In this document: positions 1 through 8,482 of the stretch, one piece after another
Numbering within the stretch: the stretch's first letter is position 1
How the letters are laid out: each line of letters begins with the position of its first letter
Origin: Acinetobacter seifertii
Lineage (GTDB): Bacteria > Pseudomonadota > Gammaproteobacteria > Pseudomonadales > Moraxellaceae
Assembly: GCF_000368065.1 (NCBI RefSeq)
Contig: NZ_KB851200.1
Coordinates: 1,543,204-1,607,203 of the forward strand
Direction: 5' to 3'
Length of the DNA: 64,000 nt
Made by a program: the position numbers and the translations under genes
The notes under the pieces: model-generated
Seen by the model: the letters and a program-made list of their open reading frames with translations, nothing else
Told to the model about the DNA's origin: nothing
The model's database searches: none

Positions 1-514
1 CAATTAATAACGAAGTCCTTGCAATAAGCGTCTGCAAATAACTGCTCATAATTGTATTTTGATTTGCTTCAATCAGTTTTAAATGAAATTGCCCTGATAG
101 CTTAATCCACTCAGCCCAATTGCCAGCTAAACGCTCATGAGACTCTTGATCTACTAAACCTCGAAGCTCACTAAAATCTAGGCTATGCGACTTTTGAGCT
201 AGCTTTTTTACAGTAGCGATTTCAAGCATGCTGCGTGCTTCAAAGACCTCTTTTGTTTCATGAGCACTATGTTTTGCGATGAGTGCTCCACGATTGGGCT
301 GAATTTCGATGACCTTATCATGGGCAAGTTTGACAAAAACACGTCTTAACACTCCTCGCGTTACACCAAATGCTTCACACAAAGGTGCTTCAACTAAACG
401 TGCGCCAGGGGCAAGTTGTCGATTTAAAATAGCATCTACAATAGCGTTATATATATGGTCATCAATTTCATCATTACTCATTTCTACGGCTTTTTTTGGT
501 GCATTCGATGGCAT
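1..514 (-). CDS. GntR-family regulator, FadR/FCD type (3' end cut by window edge)
   Basis: Reading the minus strand from the ATG at 514 gives an open frame to the left edge with no stop, so about 171 residues are visible. The N-terminal half is a winged helix of the GntR type: an IYNAIVDAI helix, LAPGARLVEAPLCEAFGV, then TRGVLRRVF as the recognition segment. It is followed by the start of an all-helical FCD ligand domain with EARSMLEIATVKKLA and FHLKLIEAN. I prefer the start at 514 because GGAG lies 6 bases upstream. An in-frame ATG at 526 is the alternative. The gene is divergent from the NCS1 permease, and two FadR-type palindromes lie between them, so it probably represses that permease operon. 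The ligand is unknown but may be the permease substrate. Confidence 0.85.
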   Translation of the reverse strand, partial: MPSNAPKKAVEMSNDEIDDHIYNAIVDAILNRQLAPGARLVEAPLCEAFGVTRGVLRRVFVKLAHDKVIEIQPNRGALIAKHSAHETKEVFEARSMLEIATVKKLAQKSHSLDFSELRGLVDQESHERLAGNWAEWIKLSGQFHLKLIEANQNTIMSSYLQTLIARTSLLI

Positions 515-813
515 TGATTTCTCCATTTTTATTGATGCCCCCTTTTTTTAGAACTTTATCTATTTTGAATAGTGTAAGTTTAACTTAAGCATTTGGAAAT
601 ATTTCTCTAACTTTCACAACATCTATACTGAGCTGAACAATTCGATATTAAATCTCTAAATATCCACTTATACACCTAAATTTACTTACTTTTTATAAAA
701 AATTAAGCACTTCTCATTTTCTAAATTTATCTCTTCATATCCAAAATCCATACCAGTTTTAATGACTCATAAATGCTACTTCCTAAATTTGGCATAACTT
801 TTGCTCAATTGAA

Positions 814-848
814 ATTGTGCACAATTTAAATATCACATTGTACACAAT
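814..848. promoter_or_regulatory. Paired palindromic operators for the divergent GntR regulator
   Basis: Two near-identical 12-bp palindromes, ATTGTGCACAAT (814-825) and ATTGTACACAAT (837-848), are spaced 23 bp start to start, about two helical turns. FadR/FCD-type GntR proteins typically bind TNGT-N3-ACNA palindromes, which both sites fit as TTGT-N2-ACAA. They sit 75-110 bp before the permease start. Binding by this particular regulator is inferred from position and motif. Confidence 0.65.
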
Positions 849-922
849 TTTAATTTCATTCTTTTAGACAGAAAAACAATGCTGCTGAAAGTGCCTCCAT
901 CTTAAGGAAGTGAGTGTTCAAG

Positions 923-2392
923 ATGAATAATACCGAAGCAATAATTAAACCTTCTTATGATGCAAAACTGACAAATCAAGACTTAGCTCCTTTAAAAAAC
1001 AAAACATGGGGCGCTTATAATATTTTTGCTTTCTGGATGTCTGATGTTCATAGTGTCGGCGGTTATGTCATGGCTGGGAGCCTTTTTGCACTCGGGCTCA
1101 ATAGCTGGCAGGTACTTTTATCTTTACTCATCGGCATTGCCGTAGTTCAGTTTTTTACAAACCTCATTGCCAAGTCTAGCCAACAAACTGGCACGCCCTA
1201 TCCTGTTATTTGCCGCGCAACCTTCGGTGTACTTGGTGCAAATATTCCTGCTGTTATTCGTGGTCTTATTGCTGTCGCGTGGTATGGTATTCAAACCTAT
1301 TTAGCCTCAAGTGCTTTCTTATTAGTCATTTTAAAGTTCTTTCCAGAATGGTCGGTATATGCCGATGTTTCAACTTATGGCTTTCTTGGACTTTCCTATC
1401 TAGGTTGGGTTGGCTTCATGCTGCTTTGGCTACTTCAAGCGATTGTTTTTTGGTCTGGCATGGACAGCATTCGTAAGTTCATTGACTGGGCGGGTCCGGC
1501 TGTCTACGTTGTGATGTTTGCGATGGCAGTATGGCTCATCTGGAAAGCTGGCTGGCAAAATATTGATTTAAACTTGAGCGGTGTTCAATATGACGGTTTT
1601 GCAGTTGTACCAGTCATGATTAGTGCTATTGCACTTGTTGTCTCATATTTTTCAGGGCCTATGCTGAACTTTGGTGACTTTTCTCGTTATGGCAAAAGTT
1701 TTAATGCCATTAAAATGGGGAACTTTCTTGGGCTACCGATTAACTTCTTAGGCTTTTCCTTACTTACTGTAGTTTGTATTGCGGCAACGCTTCCAGTCTA
1801 CGGCAAGCTCATTACAGACCCTGTCGAGATGGTCGGCAAACTTGATAATACCTTTGTGGTGATTTTAGGCAGTTTAACCTTAATGATTGCCACCATCGGG
1901 ATTAATATTGTCGCTAACTTTGTTTCACCTGCCTTTGATTTTTCCAACGTTTCACCGAGCAAAATTAGCTGGCGCATGGGTGGAATGATTGCAGCAGTTG
2001 GTTCGATTTTCATTACCCCATGGAATTTGTTTAATAATCCCCAAGTAATCCATTACACCATTGATATTTTAGGTGCATTTATTGGTCCACTTTTTGGTGT
2101 ATTGCTAGCCGATTTTTACCTCGTTAAAAAACAGAAAATCGAAGTAGATGATTTATATACCTTAGATACCAAAGGTTTGTATTGGTACAAAAATGGTTAT
2201 AACCACTCTGCCTTTTATGCCTTAATTCCAGCTTCATTAATTCCTATTCTCTGCGTGCTGTTACCACAATTATCTGCTCTTGCTAATTTCACATGGTTTA
2301 TTGGGATGGGATTCGGTTTTGTCATTTACCGATTTCTTAACCAACTGCTTGCCCATGCTAAATCGGCAATGACGAAGGTAAAAGTACAATGA
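923..2392 (+). CDS. NCS1 family nucleobase/hydantoin/allantoin permease
   Basis: A 489-residue inner-membrane carrier of the nucleobase:cation symporter-1 family, with about 12 hydrophobic helices. Family features include an N-terminal APLKNKTWGAYNIFAFWMSD and the PYPVICRATFGVLGANIPA loop in helices 2-3, and a GPMLNFGDFSRY segment mid-protein like that of Mhp1-type hydantoin and allantoin permeases. The ATG at 923 is preferred over an in-frame GTG at 914: the AAGGAAG at 904-910 is 12 bases from the ATG but only 3 from the GTG. The stop overlaps the racemase start in an ATGA, so the two genes are translationally coupled. Coupling to a hydantoin/Asp-Glu racemase suggests uptake of a hydantoin, allantoin or related heterocycle. 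The exact substrate cannot be read from sequence. Confidence 0.88.
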   Translation: MNNTEAIIKPSYDAKLTNQDLAPLKNKTWGAYNIFAFWMSDVHSVGGYVMAGSLFALGLNSWQVLLSLLIGIAVVQFFTNLIAKSSQQTGTPYPVICRATFGVLGANIPAVIRGLIAVAWYGIQTYLASSAFLLVILKFFPEWSVYADVSTYGFLGLSYLGWVGFMLLWLLQAIVFWSGMDSIRKFIDWAGPAVYVVMFAMAVWLIWKAGWQNIDLNLSGVQYDGFAVVPVMISAIALVVSYFSGPMLNFGDFSRYGKSFNAIKMGNFLGLPINFLGFSLLTVVCIAATLPVYGKLITDPVEMVGKLDNTFVVILGSLTLMIATIGINIVANFVSPAFDFSNVSPSKISWRMGGMIAAVGSIFITPWNLFNNPQVIHYTIDILGAFIGPLFGVLLADFYLVKKQKIEVDDLYTLDTKGLYWYKNGYNHSAFYALIPASLIPILCVLLPQLSALANFTWFIGMGFGFVIYRFLNQLLAHAKSAMTKVKVQ

Positions 2393-3123
2393 AAATTAAA
2401 ATTATTAACCCCAATACCACTCAAAGCATGACAGACAAAATTGCTGCATCAGCAAAGATAGTCGCAAATTCTGATACTCAAATTATTGCAGTGAGTCCTC
2501 AAATGGGACCTGCAACAATTGAAAGTTATTATGATGAAGCCCTAAGTGCAATAGGTGTGCTAGAGGAAATTCGCCAAGGTGAACAGCTAAATGTAGATGC
2601 CTATATCATTGCCTGCTTTGGTGATCCTGCCCTTTATGCCGCCCGTGAAATCACTTCAGCACCTGTAATTGGGATTGCCGAAGCAGCTATGCGAACTGCA
2701 AGTTATGTAAGTACTGGGTTTAGTGTAGTCACAACCTTACAACGCACAGTGAATATGAGCTGGCATCTGGCTCATCGCTATGGGGCTACGCCATTTTGCA
2801 AAAATGTTCGAGCTTGTGACATTGCAGTTGAAGAGTTGGAGCTTCCTGACTCAGATGCTTATCGAACCATACGAGATGAGTGCAAAAAAGCACTAGTAGA
2901 AGATAAAAGCGATACGATTGTTTTGGGCTGTGCAGGTATGAGTGATTTATGTCTAAAGCTACAAAACGAGTTGGGAGTAATTGTTATTGACGGCATTGCA
3001 GCAGCCGTTAAACAAGCTGAAATGTTAGTCCAGTTAAATTTAAAAACCAGCAAAGTTGGTGATTGGGCCTCACCTCCTGTAAAGAGTTACACAGGCATAT
3101 TGTCAGGATTTGGAGCACATTAG
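2389..3123 (+). CDS. Asp/Glu/hydantoin racemase family protein
   Basis: A 244-residue cytoplasmic enzyme of the aspartate/glutamate/hydantoin racemase superfamily. It opens with KIKIINPNTTQSMTDKI, the typical first strand and substrate loop. The two catalytic cysteines of cofactor-independent racemases are visible: one in IIACFGDPALYAAREI (around residue 76) and one in IVLGCAGMSDL (around residue 184). The length matches HyuE-type hydantoin racemases and allantoin racemases. It is coupled by ATGA overlap to the NCS1 permease, so the two likely handle one substrate class. No hydantoinase or carbamoylase gene is seen nearby, so the pathway is incomplete in this window. Confidence 0.85.
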   Translation: MKIKIINPNTTQSMTDKIAASAKIVANSDTQIIAVSPQMGPATIESYYDEALSAIGVLEEIRQGEQLNVDAYIIACFGDPALYAAREITSAPVIGIAEAAMRTASYVSTGFSVVTTLQRTVNMSWHLAHRYGATPFCKNVRACDIAVEELELPDSDAYRTIRDECKKALVEDKSDTIVLGCAGMSDLCLKLQNELGVIVIDGIAAAVKQAEMLVQLNLKTSKVGDWASPPVKSYTGILSGFGAH

Positions 3124-3135
3124 AAATAAATTACT

Positions 3136-3175
3136 GTTTCAATTCCAACTCAAAACGCTGCGTTGGAATTGAAAC
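3136..3175. terminator. Long palindrome between convergent genes
   Basis: A perfect 14-bp inverted repeat, GTTTCAATTCCAAC at 3136-3149 and its complement at 3162-3175, brackets a 12-base loop. It lies between the convergent racemase and tauD genes, where a bidirectional terminator is expected. Neither side has a strong T-run, so it is a less than canonical intrinsic terminator. Confidence 0.5.
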
Positions 3176-3192
3176 GGCTAAAAACCAAAAAA

Positions 3193-4074
3193 TTAAACTT
3201 CGGCTAACTCTGGCTGTTGTTCATTTTTATAAAATGGCACATCACCGTTAATGGTTGCACGGTGCATGATGCGATGAGCATCGCCATAATCAAATAATGC
3301 TTTATGTTGCGTACAACGGTTATCCCAAATCGCGATATCACCATCTTGCCACTTCCAACGCAAATGAAATTGCTCTTGGGTCGCATGTTCAAACAAGAAA
3401 TTAAGTAATTGCTCACTTTCTTGTTCAGGTAACTCATTAATGCGAGTGGTAAAGCCTTCACTTACGAACAACAAAGGCTCACCTGTAACCGGATGGGTAC
3501 GCACCACTGGGTGAACCACTGGCGGGTTACGCTTAAAGGTTTGTAAAAGCTTTTCACGCTCTTCTTCATTATGGGCAAAACGCTCCAGCGGAAAAGACTT
3601 ACGAATATCGTGTGTTGCAGTTAAGCCACGTAATTTTTGCTGCAACTCAAGCGGAAGCCCTTTAAAAGCTGCTGTGTTGCTCGACCACAACGTATCACCA
3701 CCTACAGGTGGAATTTTAATGGCTTGCAACACACAACCTAAAGGTGGAGTTTTACTAAAAGTCACATCTGTGTGCCAAAGTTCATTGTCACGCAAATCTT
3801 GTTTCCAGCTATCGAGTACCATCACTTCAGGTACATCTTCAATTGAAGGATAAATCGGGTGCACATGTAAGCTGCCAAAACTACGTGCTAAGTCTGCTTG
3901 TGCTTGCGGCGCTAATTGTTGCTTTCGAAAAAAAATGACTTGATGATCAAGCAAAGCCTGCTGGATTTGTTGCGTTGTCTGTTCATTTAACGCATTCAAA
4001 TCGATATCGTGAATAATTGCGCCAATGGTAGGCTTGATCACTTCAATATTTAAGTTTGCTACTACTGTATTCAT
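3193..4074 (-). CDS. tauD: Taurine dioxygenase (alpha-ketoglutarate dependent)
   Basis: A 293-residue Fe(II)/alpha-ketoglutarate dioxygenase of the TauD/TfdA family. It oxidises taurine to an unstable product that releases sulfite for sulfur assimilation. The metal triad is visible as the HxD of ELWHTDVTFSKTPP and the distal His in the C-terminal HRIMHRATI, whose Arg would hold the cosubstrate. KVHPVVRTHPVTGEPLL-like text before the C-terminus (VVHPVVRTHPVTGEPLLFV) is also typical of the family. The ATG at 4074 gives the usual start, since upstream in-frame codons would run into tauC. Only 8 bases separate it from the tauC stop. It is the last gene of tauABCD. The exact sulfonate substrate could differ from taurine. 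Confidence 0.92.
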   Translation of the reverse strand: MNTVVANLNIEVIKPTIGAIIHDIDLNALNEQTTQQIQQALLDHQVIFFRKQQLAPQAQADLARSFGSLHVHPIYPSIEDVPEVMVLDSWKQDLRDNELWHTDVTFSKTPPLGCVLQAIKIPPVGGDTLWSSNTAAFKGLPLELQQKLRGLTATHDIRKSFPLERFAHNEEEREKLLQTFKRNPPVVHPVVRTHPVTGEPLLFVSEGFTTRINELPEQESEQLLNFLFEHATQEQFHLRWKWQDGDIAIWDNRCTQHKALFDYGDAHRIMHRATINGDVPFYKNEQQPELAEV

Positions 4075-4082
4075 CTTCTTTA

Positions 4083-4952
4083 CTACAACTGCTGACCATA
4101 CCAAGGAGAAAACTGTTTTTGTAACCAACGTAAAAACAGCTCAAAACTAACTGCGACAATCGCAATCACAATAATGCCCAAAATCACCGTATCGGTAATT
4201 AAAAACTGCGCTGCCGATTGCACCATAAAACCAATACCACGGTCCGCTGCAACCAACTCTGCTGCAACTAAGGTTGACCAACCCACCCCAAGACCAATAC
4301 GAATTCCGGTAATAATATGAGGTAAAGCCGTTGGTAAAATGACATGCCAAAAGACTTGTGACTGACTTGCCCCTAGCGACAATGCCGCACGCTCACGATT
4401 AAGTTGATGGCTTAACACACCATGCGCACTACTAATGATGACAGGCGCCAAAATCGAGAAGAAAATCAAAAGTACTTTTGTGGTTTCGCCAATACCGAAC
4501 CAAATAACAAGTAACGGCAAATAAGCTAACGGTGGAATTGGACGTAATAATTCAACCAATGGATCTAGAACTGCGCGAACCCATTTGTTCAGGCCCATCC
4601 ATAAACCCAGTGGTACACCAATGACTACAGCAGCAATCAAAGCTAAAAACACACGAGAGATACTGGCTGCCAAGTGTTGCCACAAAGTAGCCTTCATAAA
4701 GCCTTCTTGGCTAACCGATATAAATTTTTGCCATACTGCCTGTGGACTCGGTAGAAATAGTTCAGGTACAACATGCAAAGCAGTAATAAGGAACCAGAGT
4801 GCAACCACACTTCCCACACTAATTATGCTGACTGCCAAAGTGCGATGCTTCTCAAAAAATGACGAGAGAAATGAAGTATTTTCTGTTTGCACATCTGACT
4901 TAAGTTTTAGCTCTGCTTTGTCATACTCATAGACGTTATCTTTAGTGTTCAT
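4083..4952 (-). CDS. tauC: Taurine/sulfonate ABC transporter permease
   Basis: A 289-residue inner-membrane permease of the nitrate/sulfonate/taurine ABC importer class, with about six helices. The EAA-type loop that docks onto the ATPase reads AALSLGASQSQVFWHVILPT. LRPIPPLAYLPLLVIWFGIG is the family signature seen in TauC and SsuC. The N-terminus carries about 40 mostly polar residues before the first helix. The start ATG overlaps the tauB stop by 4 bases and the stop is 8 bases before tauD. Assigned to taurine rather than alkanesulfonates because the partner dioxygenase is TauD-like and no ssuD is adjacent. Confidence 0.92.
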   Translation of the reverse strand: MNTKDNVYEYDKAELKLKSDVQTENTSFLSSFFEKHRTLAVSIISVGSVVALWFLITALHVVPELFLPSPQAVWQKFISVSQEGFMKATLWQHLAASISRVFLALIAAVVIGVPLGLWMGLNKWVRAVLDPLVELLRPIPPLAYLPLLVIWFGIGETTKVLLIFFSILAPVIISSAHGVLSHQLNRERAALSLGASQSQVFWHVILPTALPHIITGIRIGLGVGWSTLVAAELVAADRGIGFMVQSAAQFLITDTVILGIIVIAIVAVSFELFLRWLQKQFSPWYGQQL

Positions 4953-5743
4953 GTAGGTAACGCCTCCTTACCGCTTTGCTTTTGTGCCCTCAAACTTTCA
5001 AATAACTGCTCTCTGAGCTGAATGAATTGAGGGTCAGATTTAATTGCACGAATAGACTCGCCCTGACGATATCGATTAGCAAAATCGAGATGTAGAGTTT
5101 CTACAATTTTGCCTGGATGCGCTGTCATTAGTACCAGCTGATTGCTGAGCAATAATGCTTCTTCAATGTCATGAGTAATTAAAAAGAAACTTTTATTTTG
5201 TTGAATCCATAAATCGAGCACTAACTGCTGCATGTTTTCACGCGTAAAAGCATCTAATGCCGCAAAAGGTTCATCTAATAAAATAAACGGCGCGTGACTA
5301 ATCAAAGCTCTGGCAATACCAACACGTTGTTTCATACCACCGGAAAGTTCCCAGATATTGGCTTTTTCAACGTGACTTAAACCCACAATTTTTAAAATTG
5401 CACTCACCTGTTTCTCAATCTCTGCACGTTTTAAACCTTTTAACTGCAAAGCGAAGCCAACATTATCTGCAACATTCAACCAAGGAAGTAAGGCGTGATC
5501 TTGAAAAACAACAGCACGAGTTACATCTGGACCAGTTACCACTTCATGATTTACCAGCACATCACCAGAACTTGGCTTTTGAAACCCTGCCAAGATATTA
5601 AGCAAAGTTGTTTTGCCGCAACCCGACTCACCTAAAATCACGGTTAAAGAACCTTCTTCAATAGTTAGGTTAATGTCTTGTAAAACTGGCTTTTGCTGTT
5701 TAGGAAAAGTCAGATGAATATGTTTGGCTTCAAGTACACTCAT
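4949..5743 (-). CDS. tauB: Taurine/sulfonate ABC transporter ATP-binding protein
   Basis: A 264-residue ABC ATPase that powers sulfonate import. Walker A is GESGCGKTTLLN (residues about 37-48), the signature is LSGGMKQRVGIARAL and Walker B with its catalytic Glu is FILLDEPFAALD, followed by the switch histidine in FFLITHDIEEAL. These are standard for the TauB/SsuB class. GGAG lies 6 bases before the ATG at 5743. It follows tauA by 9 bases and overlaps tauC by 4, so tauABCD form one transcript. Confidence 0.93.
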   Translation of the reverse strand: MSVLEAKHIHLTFPKQQKPVLQDINLTIEEGSLTVILGESGCGKTTLLNILAGFQKPSSGDVLVNHEVVTGPDVTRAVVFQDHALLPWLNVADNVGFALQLKGLKRAEIEKQVSAILKIVGLSHVEKANIWELSGGMKQRVGIARALISHAPFILLDEPFAALDAFTRENMQQLVLDLWIQQNKSFFLITHDIEEALLLSNQLVLMTAHPGKIVETLHLDFANRYRQGESIRAIKSDPQFIQLREQLFESLRAQKQSGKEALPT

Positions 5744-5752
5744 GACAACTCC

Positions 5753-6775
5753 TTAAGGCTGCAAAAATGAAGAGTTCACATTGCCTTTATAATCGGCTTT
5801 CAGTTGATCGACCTTGCCCTGACCTTTTAAGAACTTCGCTGTATCAAAAATATTTTGCGCAAATTCACCATCTAACGTTTGTTTTTGCTGAGCACGATCT
5901 AGGTAAATATTTCCACTTAATAAAAGCGGGATATCTTTTGGATCAGAACCAGTAAGCTGCGCAATTTTTTGCACGTTATCGGCATCTTTAACGTAAGCGG
6001 CTGGATCTTGATTATATTTTTCAAGCTGCTCAAGCGTAGTTTTAACAAAAGCTTTTAAGAAATCAGGATTTTTCTCTGCAAAATCTTTACGCACAACCCA
6101 TAAGTCATAAGTTGGAGCGCCCCATTCACCCACTTGTTTTGAGTCGGTTAAAACCGTACCAGATGCTTTGGCTTTACTTAAAGCAGGTTCCCACACATAT
6201 GCTGCATCAATATCACCACGTTCCCAAGCAGCTGAAATTTCAGGTGGACGCAAGTTAATAATTTTTACTTTGTCTTCTGGAATGTTCCAATGTTTAAGTG
6301 CCGACAAAAGGCTGTAATGCGTGGTTGAAACAAACGGTACAGCAATGGTTTTGCCAATTAAATCTTGAGGAGTTTTAATGCCTGATTTATTACTTACCAC
6401 TAATGCTTCAGATCCACCAAGTTTTGATGTAATTAAGAATACTTCAATCGGTAAATCACGGCTTGCCGCAGCAGCAAGTGGACTTGAGCCAATATTGCCA
6501 AGTACGACATCGCCTGAAGCAAGTGCATTGACAACGTCTGAGCCTGCATCAAATTTTTTCCATTGAATGTTACGTTGACTTTGTTTTTCGTAGTCACCAT
6601 TCGCCTGTGCAACTTTACTTGGGTCCACTCCAGTTTGATAGGCAATCACGACAGGTTTGTTGTCACGAACTGAAGCACTTGTATTATTGTCTTTTTTATT
6701 TTGCCATACGATAAATGCAACAATTGCGACGATCACAATTGCCGTGACAATCAGCGGTTTGGTCTTCGTGCTCAT
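5753..6775 (-). CDS. tauA: Taurine/sulfonate ABC transporter substrate-binding protein
   Basis: A 340-residue periplasmic binding protein of the TauA/SsuA/NMT1 class. The N-terminus has a hydrophobic export segment, LIVTAIVIVAIVAFIVW, with no obvious cleavage motif, so it may remain membrane-tethered. The mature part starts PVVIAYQTGVDPSKVAQ and contains LGNIGSSPLAAAASRDLPI and DIDAAYVWEPALSKA, both typical of taurine binders. I chose the ATG at 6775; a TTG at 6793 extends the frame without a better ribosome site. It is the first gene of tauABCD and divergent from the porin at 7237. Confidence 0.9.
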   Translation of the reverse strand: MSTKTKPLIVTAIVIVAIVAFIVWQNKKDNNTSASVRDNKPVVIAYQTGVDPSKVAQANGDYEKQSQRNIQWKKFDAGSDVVNALASGDVVLGNIGSSPLAAAASRDLPIEVFLITSKLGGSEALVVSNKSGIKTPQDLIGKTIAVPFVSTTHYSLLSALKHWNIPEDKVKIINLRPPEISAAWERGDIDAAYVWEPALSKAKASGTVLTDSKQVGEWGAPTYDLWVVRKDFAEKNPDFLKAFVKTTLEQLEKYNQDPAAYVKDADNVQKIAQLTGSDPKDIPLLLSGNIYLDRAQQKQTLDGEFAQNIFDTAKFLKGQGKVDQLKADYKGNVNSSFLQP

Positions 6776-7236
6776 AATTTCATGATCTTTCAATAATATA
6801 AGCCTATGGTATGCAGCCGGCTTTATAATGAAAAATAAAAAAATATGAGTTGCTTATCTAGTTTTTATAAATAACTTTTCTTCATAAGTTTTTATCTTTT
6901 GGTAAAAAGCAAATTTTAAGTAATCTTATAGAATAGATACAAAATTAAAATACTTATATATCAATAATTAAAAACGTTATTCCCAAATCATATGATTGGA
7001 AAAGCCTGACATAAGCTCTCTAGTATTTTATCCTACTCACCTTTAATCATTTTTTCTTTTGGTCTATCGCATTAGATGTTTTACGTCTAATCAATTTTCG
7101 CCATTTTTTATAAAGATCAGATTTTATTATCTTTTTATCTTAAAACCTCTGCAAATATTGAGATTTAGACAAATCTTTTTCTGGTTTATACATGACGCAA
7201 GTTTAATTTTTTATTTTTAAGAGGAGAAAATATATT
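6776..7236. other. Divergent promoter region between tauA and the porin
   Basis: About 460 AT-rich bases hold no convincing gene. A 12-bp perfect palindrome AATCATATGATT lies at 6986-6997, flanked by TTCCC on the left and a partly matching GGAAA on the right. It is a candidate operator for a shared regulator of both transcripts. In related bacteria tau genes are controlled by LysR proteins (Cbl/CysB) that respond to sulfate starvation; no such gene is in this window. The porin ribosome site GAGGAG is at 7221-7226. Confidence 0.4.
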
Positions 7237-8421
7237 TTGTTTAAACATCCCCAAAATTTAAAAAAAATATTCATCGCTACGACTTTGACTACCTTTAGTC
7301 TTTCAAGCCATGCAGCGCTTACCTTTGGTAATGCTGAAGAAGGTGAACTTAAAGTAAGTGGTACTGTTCGGGCTAAATATGTTTATGATTTTGACTCTGA
7401 ACCCTCTACCAGTAAATTTTCTTTTAATGACGCCGTATTATGGCTGGACTACAACTCCCCGAAATGGATTGGCCGCTTAGATTATCGGGTTTATGAATAT
7501 TACGGGCGTTTAGGTGATGCAAATTGGCTCACCGATGCATGGTTGGGTTATAAAATTAATGACAATAATAAAATTATTGCTGGCTTAAACCCCGTTCCTT
7601 TTGGCTTGGGTCGCTTTTGGGGAAATACTTATTATTTAGGCATTGCCAATAGTGCGGGTTGGGAGGATGTACACAACCTTGGCGTGAAATATGATTTCAA
7701 TGATGGAATCAATGAGGCACAATTTGCCTTTTATCCTACCGATGGTGGCACCTATAGAGGTAAAAGCAAAGACTCGAGTCGATTTAGTATCAACCCTGTC
7801 AATGCAGATGACTCTGTACCAGAAGGCACCAATACCAAAGAAAAGAACTCCATTGTTGTTCGTGGTGCTCATACCTTTAAAAATGTCTTAGGCCAAGAAA
7901 ATTTCTCTACCCAACTGGGTGCTTCTGCATGGTATTCCACCATTGAAAACAAACGCTCAGGGCAAAATGGGAATCGCCAAGTCTATTCGGTTTTTAGCAA
8001 CACCAATTATAACCAATGGAATTTACAGCTTTTGGCTGGTTATCAAGACATTGATAATGCCGACAATCAATATAAAGACCACCTGACTTTAGGTGGTTTC
8101 GATTATTCATTTAACTCGGCAACTAAAGGTCAGATTTATTCAGCCGAACTCAGCTATTTGTTCCCTCAGCAATTTGGCCCAATTACCTCTGTTCGGCCGT
8201 ATTTAAACTACAGCTCTTATCGAAAAGAGCAAGATGGTTTTAAAGACTCCACCCGTTTTATTCCGGGTATTGCGTTTAACTATCAAAAATTGACAGTACA
8301 AGCCGAGTTGCTGGTGGGTAAACACGATCCATATCTAGGAGACAGTGAAGGACTTGCGGCTGGTGGAAGCAATGATAAATGGAATAAAAAAGCATTTGTA
8401 ATTTTTGCTTATTACTTCTAA
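7237..8421 (+). CDS. Outer-membrane porin, probably for organosulfur or other small anions
   Basis: A 394-residue beta-barrel protein starting from TTG, supported by GAGGAG 10 bases upstream. A Sec signal peptide is clear: basic KHPQNLKK, hydrophobic IFIATTLTTFSL, and cleavage after SSHA. The body alternates aromatic-rich strands and turns, with VSGTVRAKYVYDF and ITSVRPYLNYSSYRK, and ends in a terminal Phe (IFAYYF) as needed for outer-membrane assembly. The layout resembles OprP/OprO or DcaP-like porins. Divergence from tauA suggests it lets sulfonates cross the outer membrane. That role is inferred from context only. Confidence 0.78.
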   Translation: MFKHPQNLKKIFIATTLTTFSLSSHAALTFGNAEEGELKVSGTVRAKYVYDFDSEPSTSKFSFNDAVLWLDYNSPKWIGRLDYRVYEYYGRLGDANWLTDAWLGYKINDNNKIIAGLNPVPFGLGRFWGNTYYLGIANSAGWEDVHNLGVKYDFNDGINEAQFAFYPTDGGTYRGKSKDSSRFSINPVNADDSVPEGTNTKEKNSIVVRGAHTFKNVLGQENFSTQLGASAWYSTIENKRSGQNGNRQVYSVFSNTNYNQWNLQLLAGYQDIDNADNQYKDHLTLGGFDYSFNSATKGQIYSAELSYLFPQQFGPITSVRPYLNYSSYRKEQDGFKDSTRFIPGIAFNYQKLTVQAELLVGKHDPYLGDSEGLAAGGSNDKWNKKAFVIFAYYF

Positions 8422-8425
8422 CTCC

Positions 8426-8461
8426 AAAAACAAAGGCCAACAGATGTTGGGCTTTGTTTTT
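8426..8461. terminator. Bidirectional terminator between the porin and MFS genes
   Basis: AAAAACAAAGGCCAAC at 8426-8441 pairs with GTTGGGCTTTGTTTTT at 8446-8461 across a 4-base loop with one mismatch. Its A-rich and T-rich arms allow it to terminate both convergent genes. Confidence 0.85.
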
Positions 8462-8482
8462 ATCTAGATATTTATTTTTACT

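Noticed and set aside
309..551. 80-codon plus-strand frame at the left edge
   Set aside because: It is antisense to the GntR regulator, whose winged helix is clearly readable on the minus strand.
3136..3175. GTTTCAATTCC sequence resembling the start of some CRISPR repeats
   Set aside because: It occurs as one inverted pair only, with no spaced direct repeats and no cas genes anywhere in the window.
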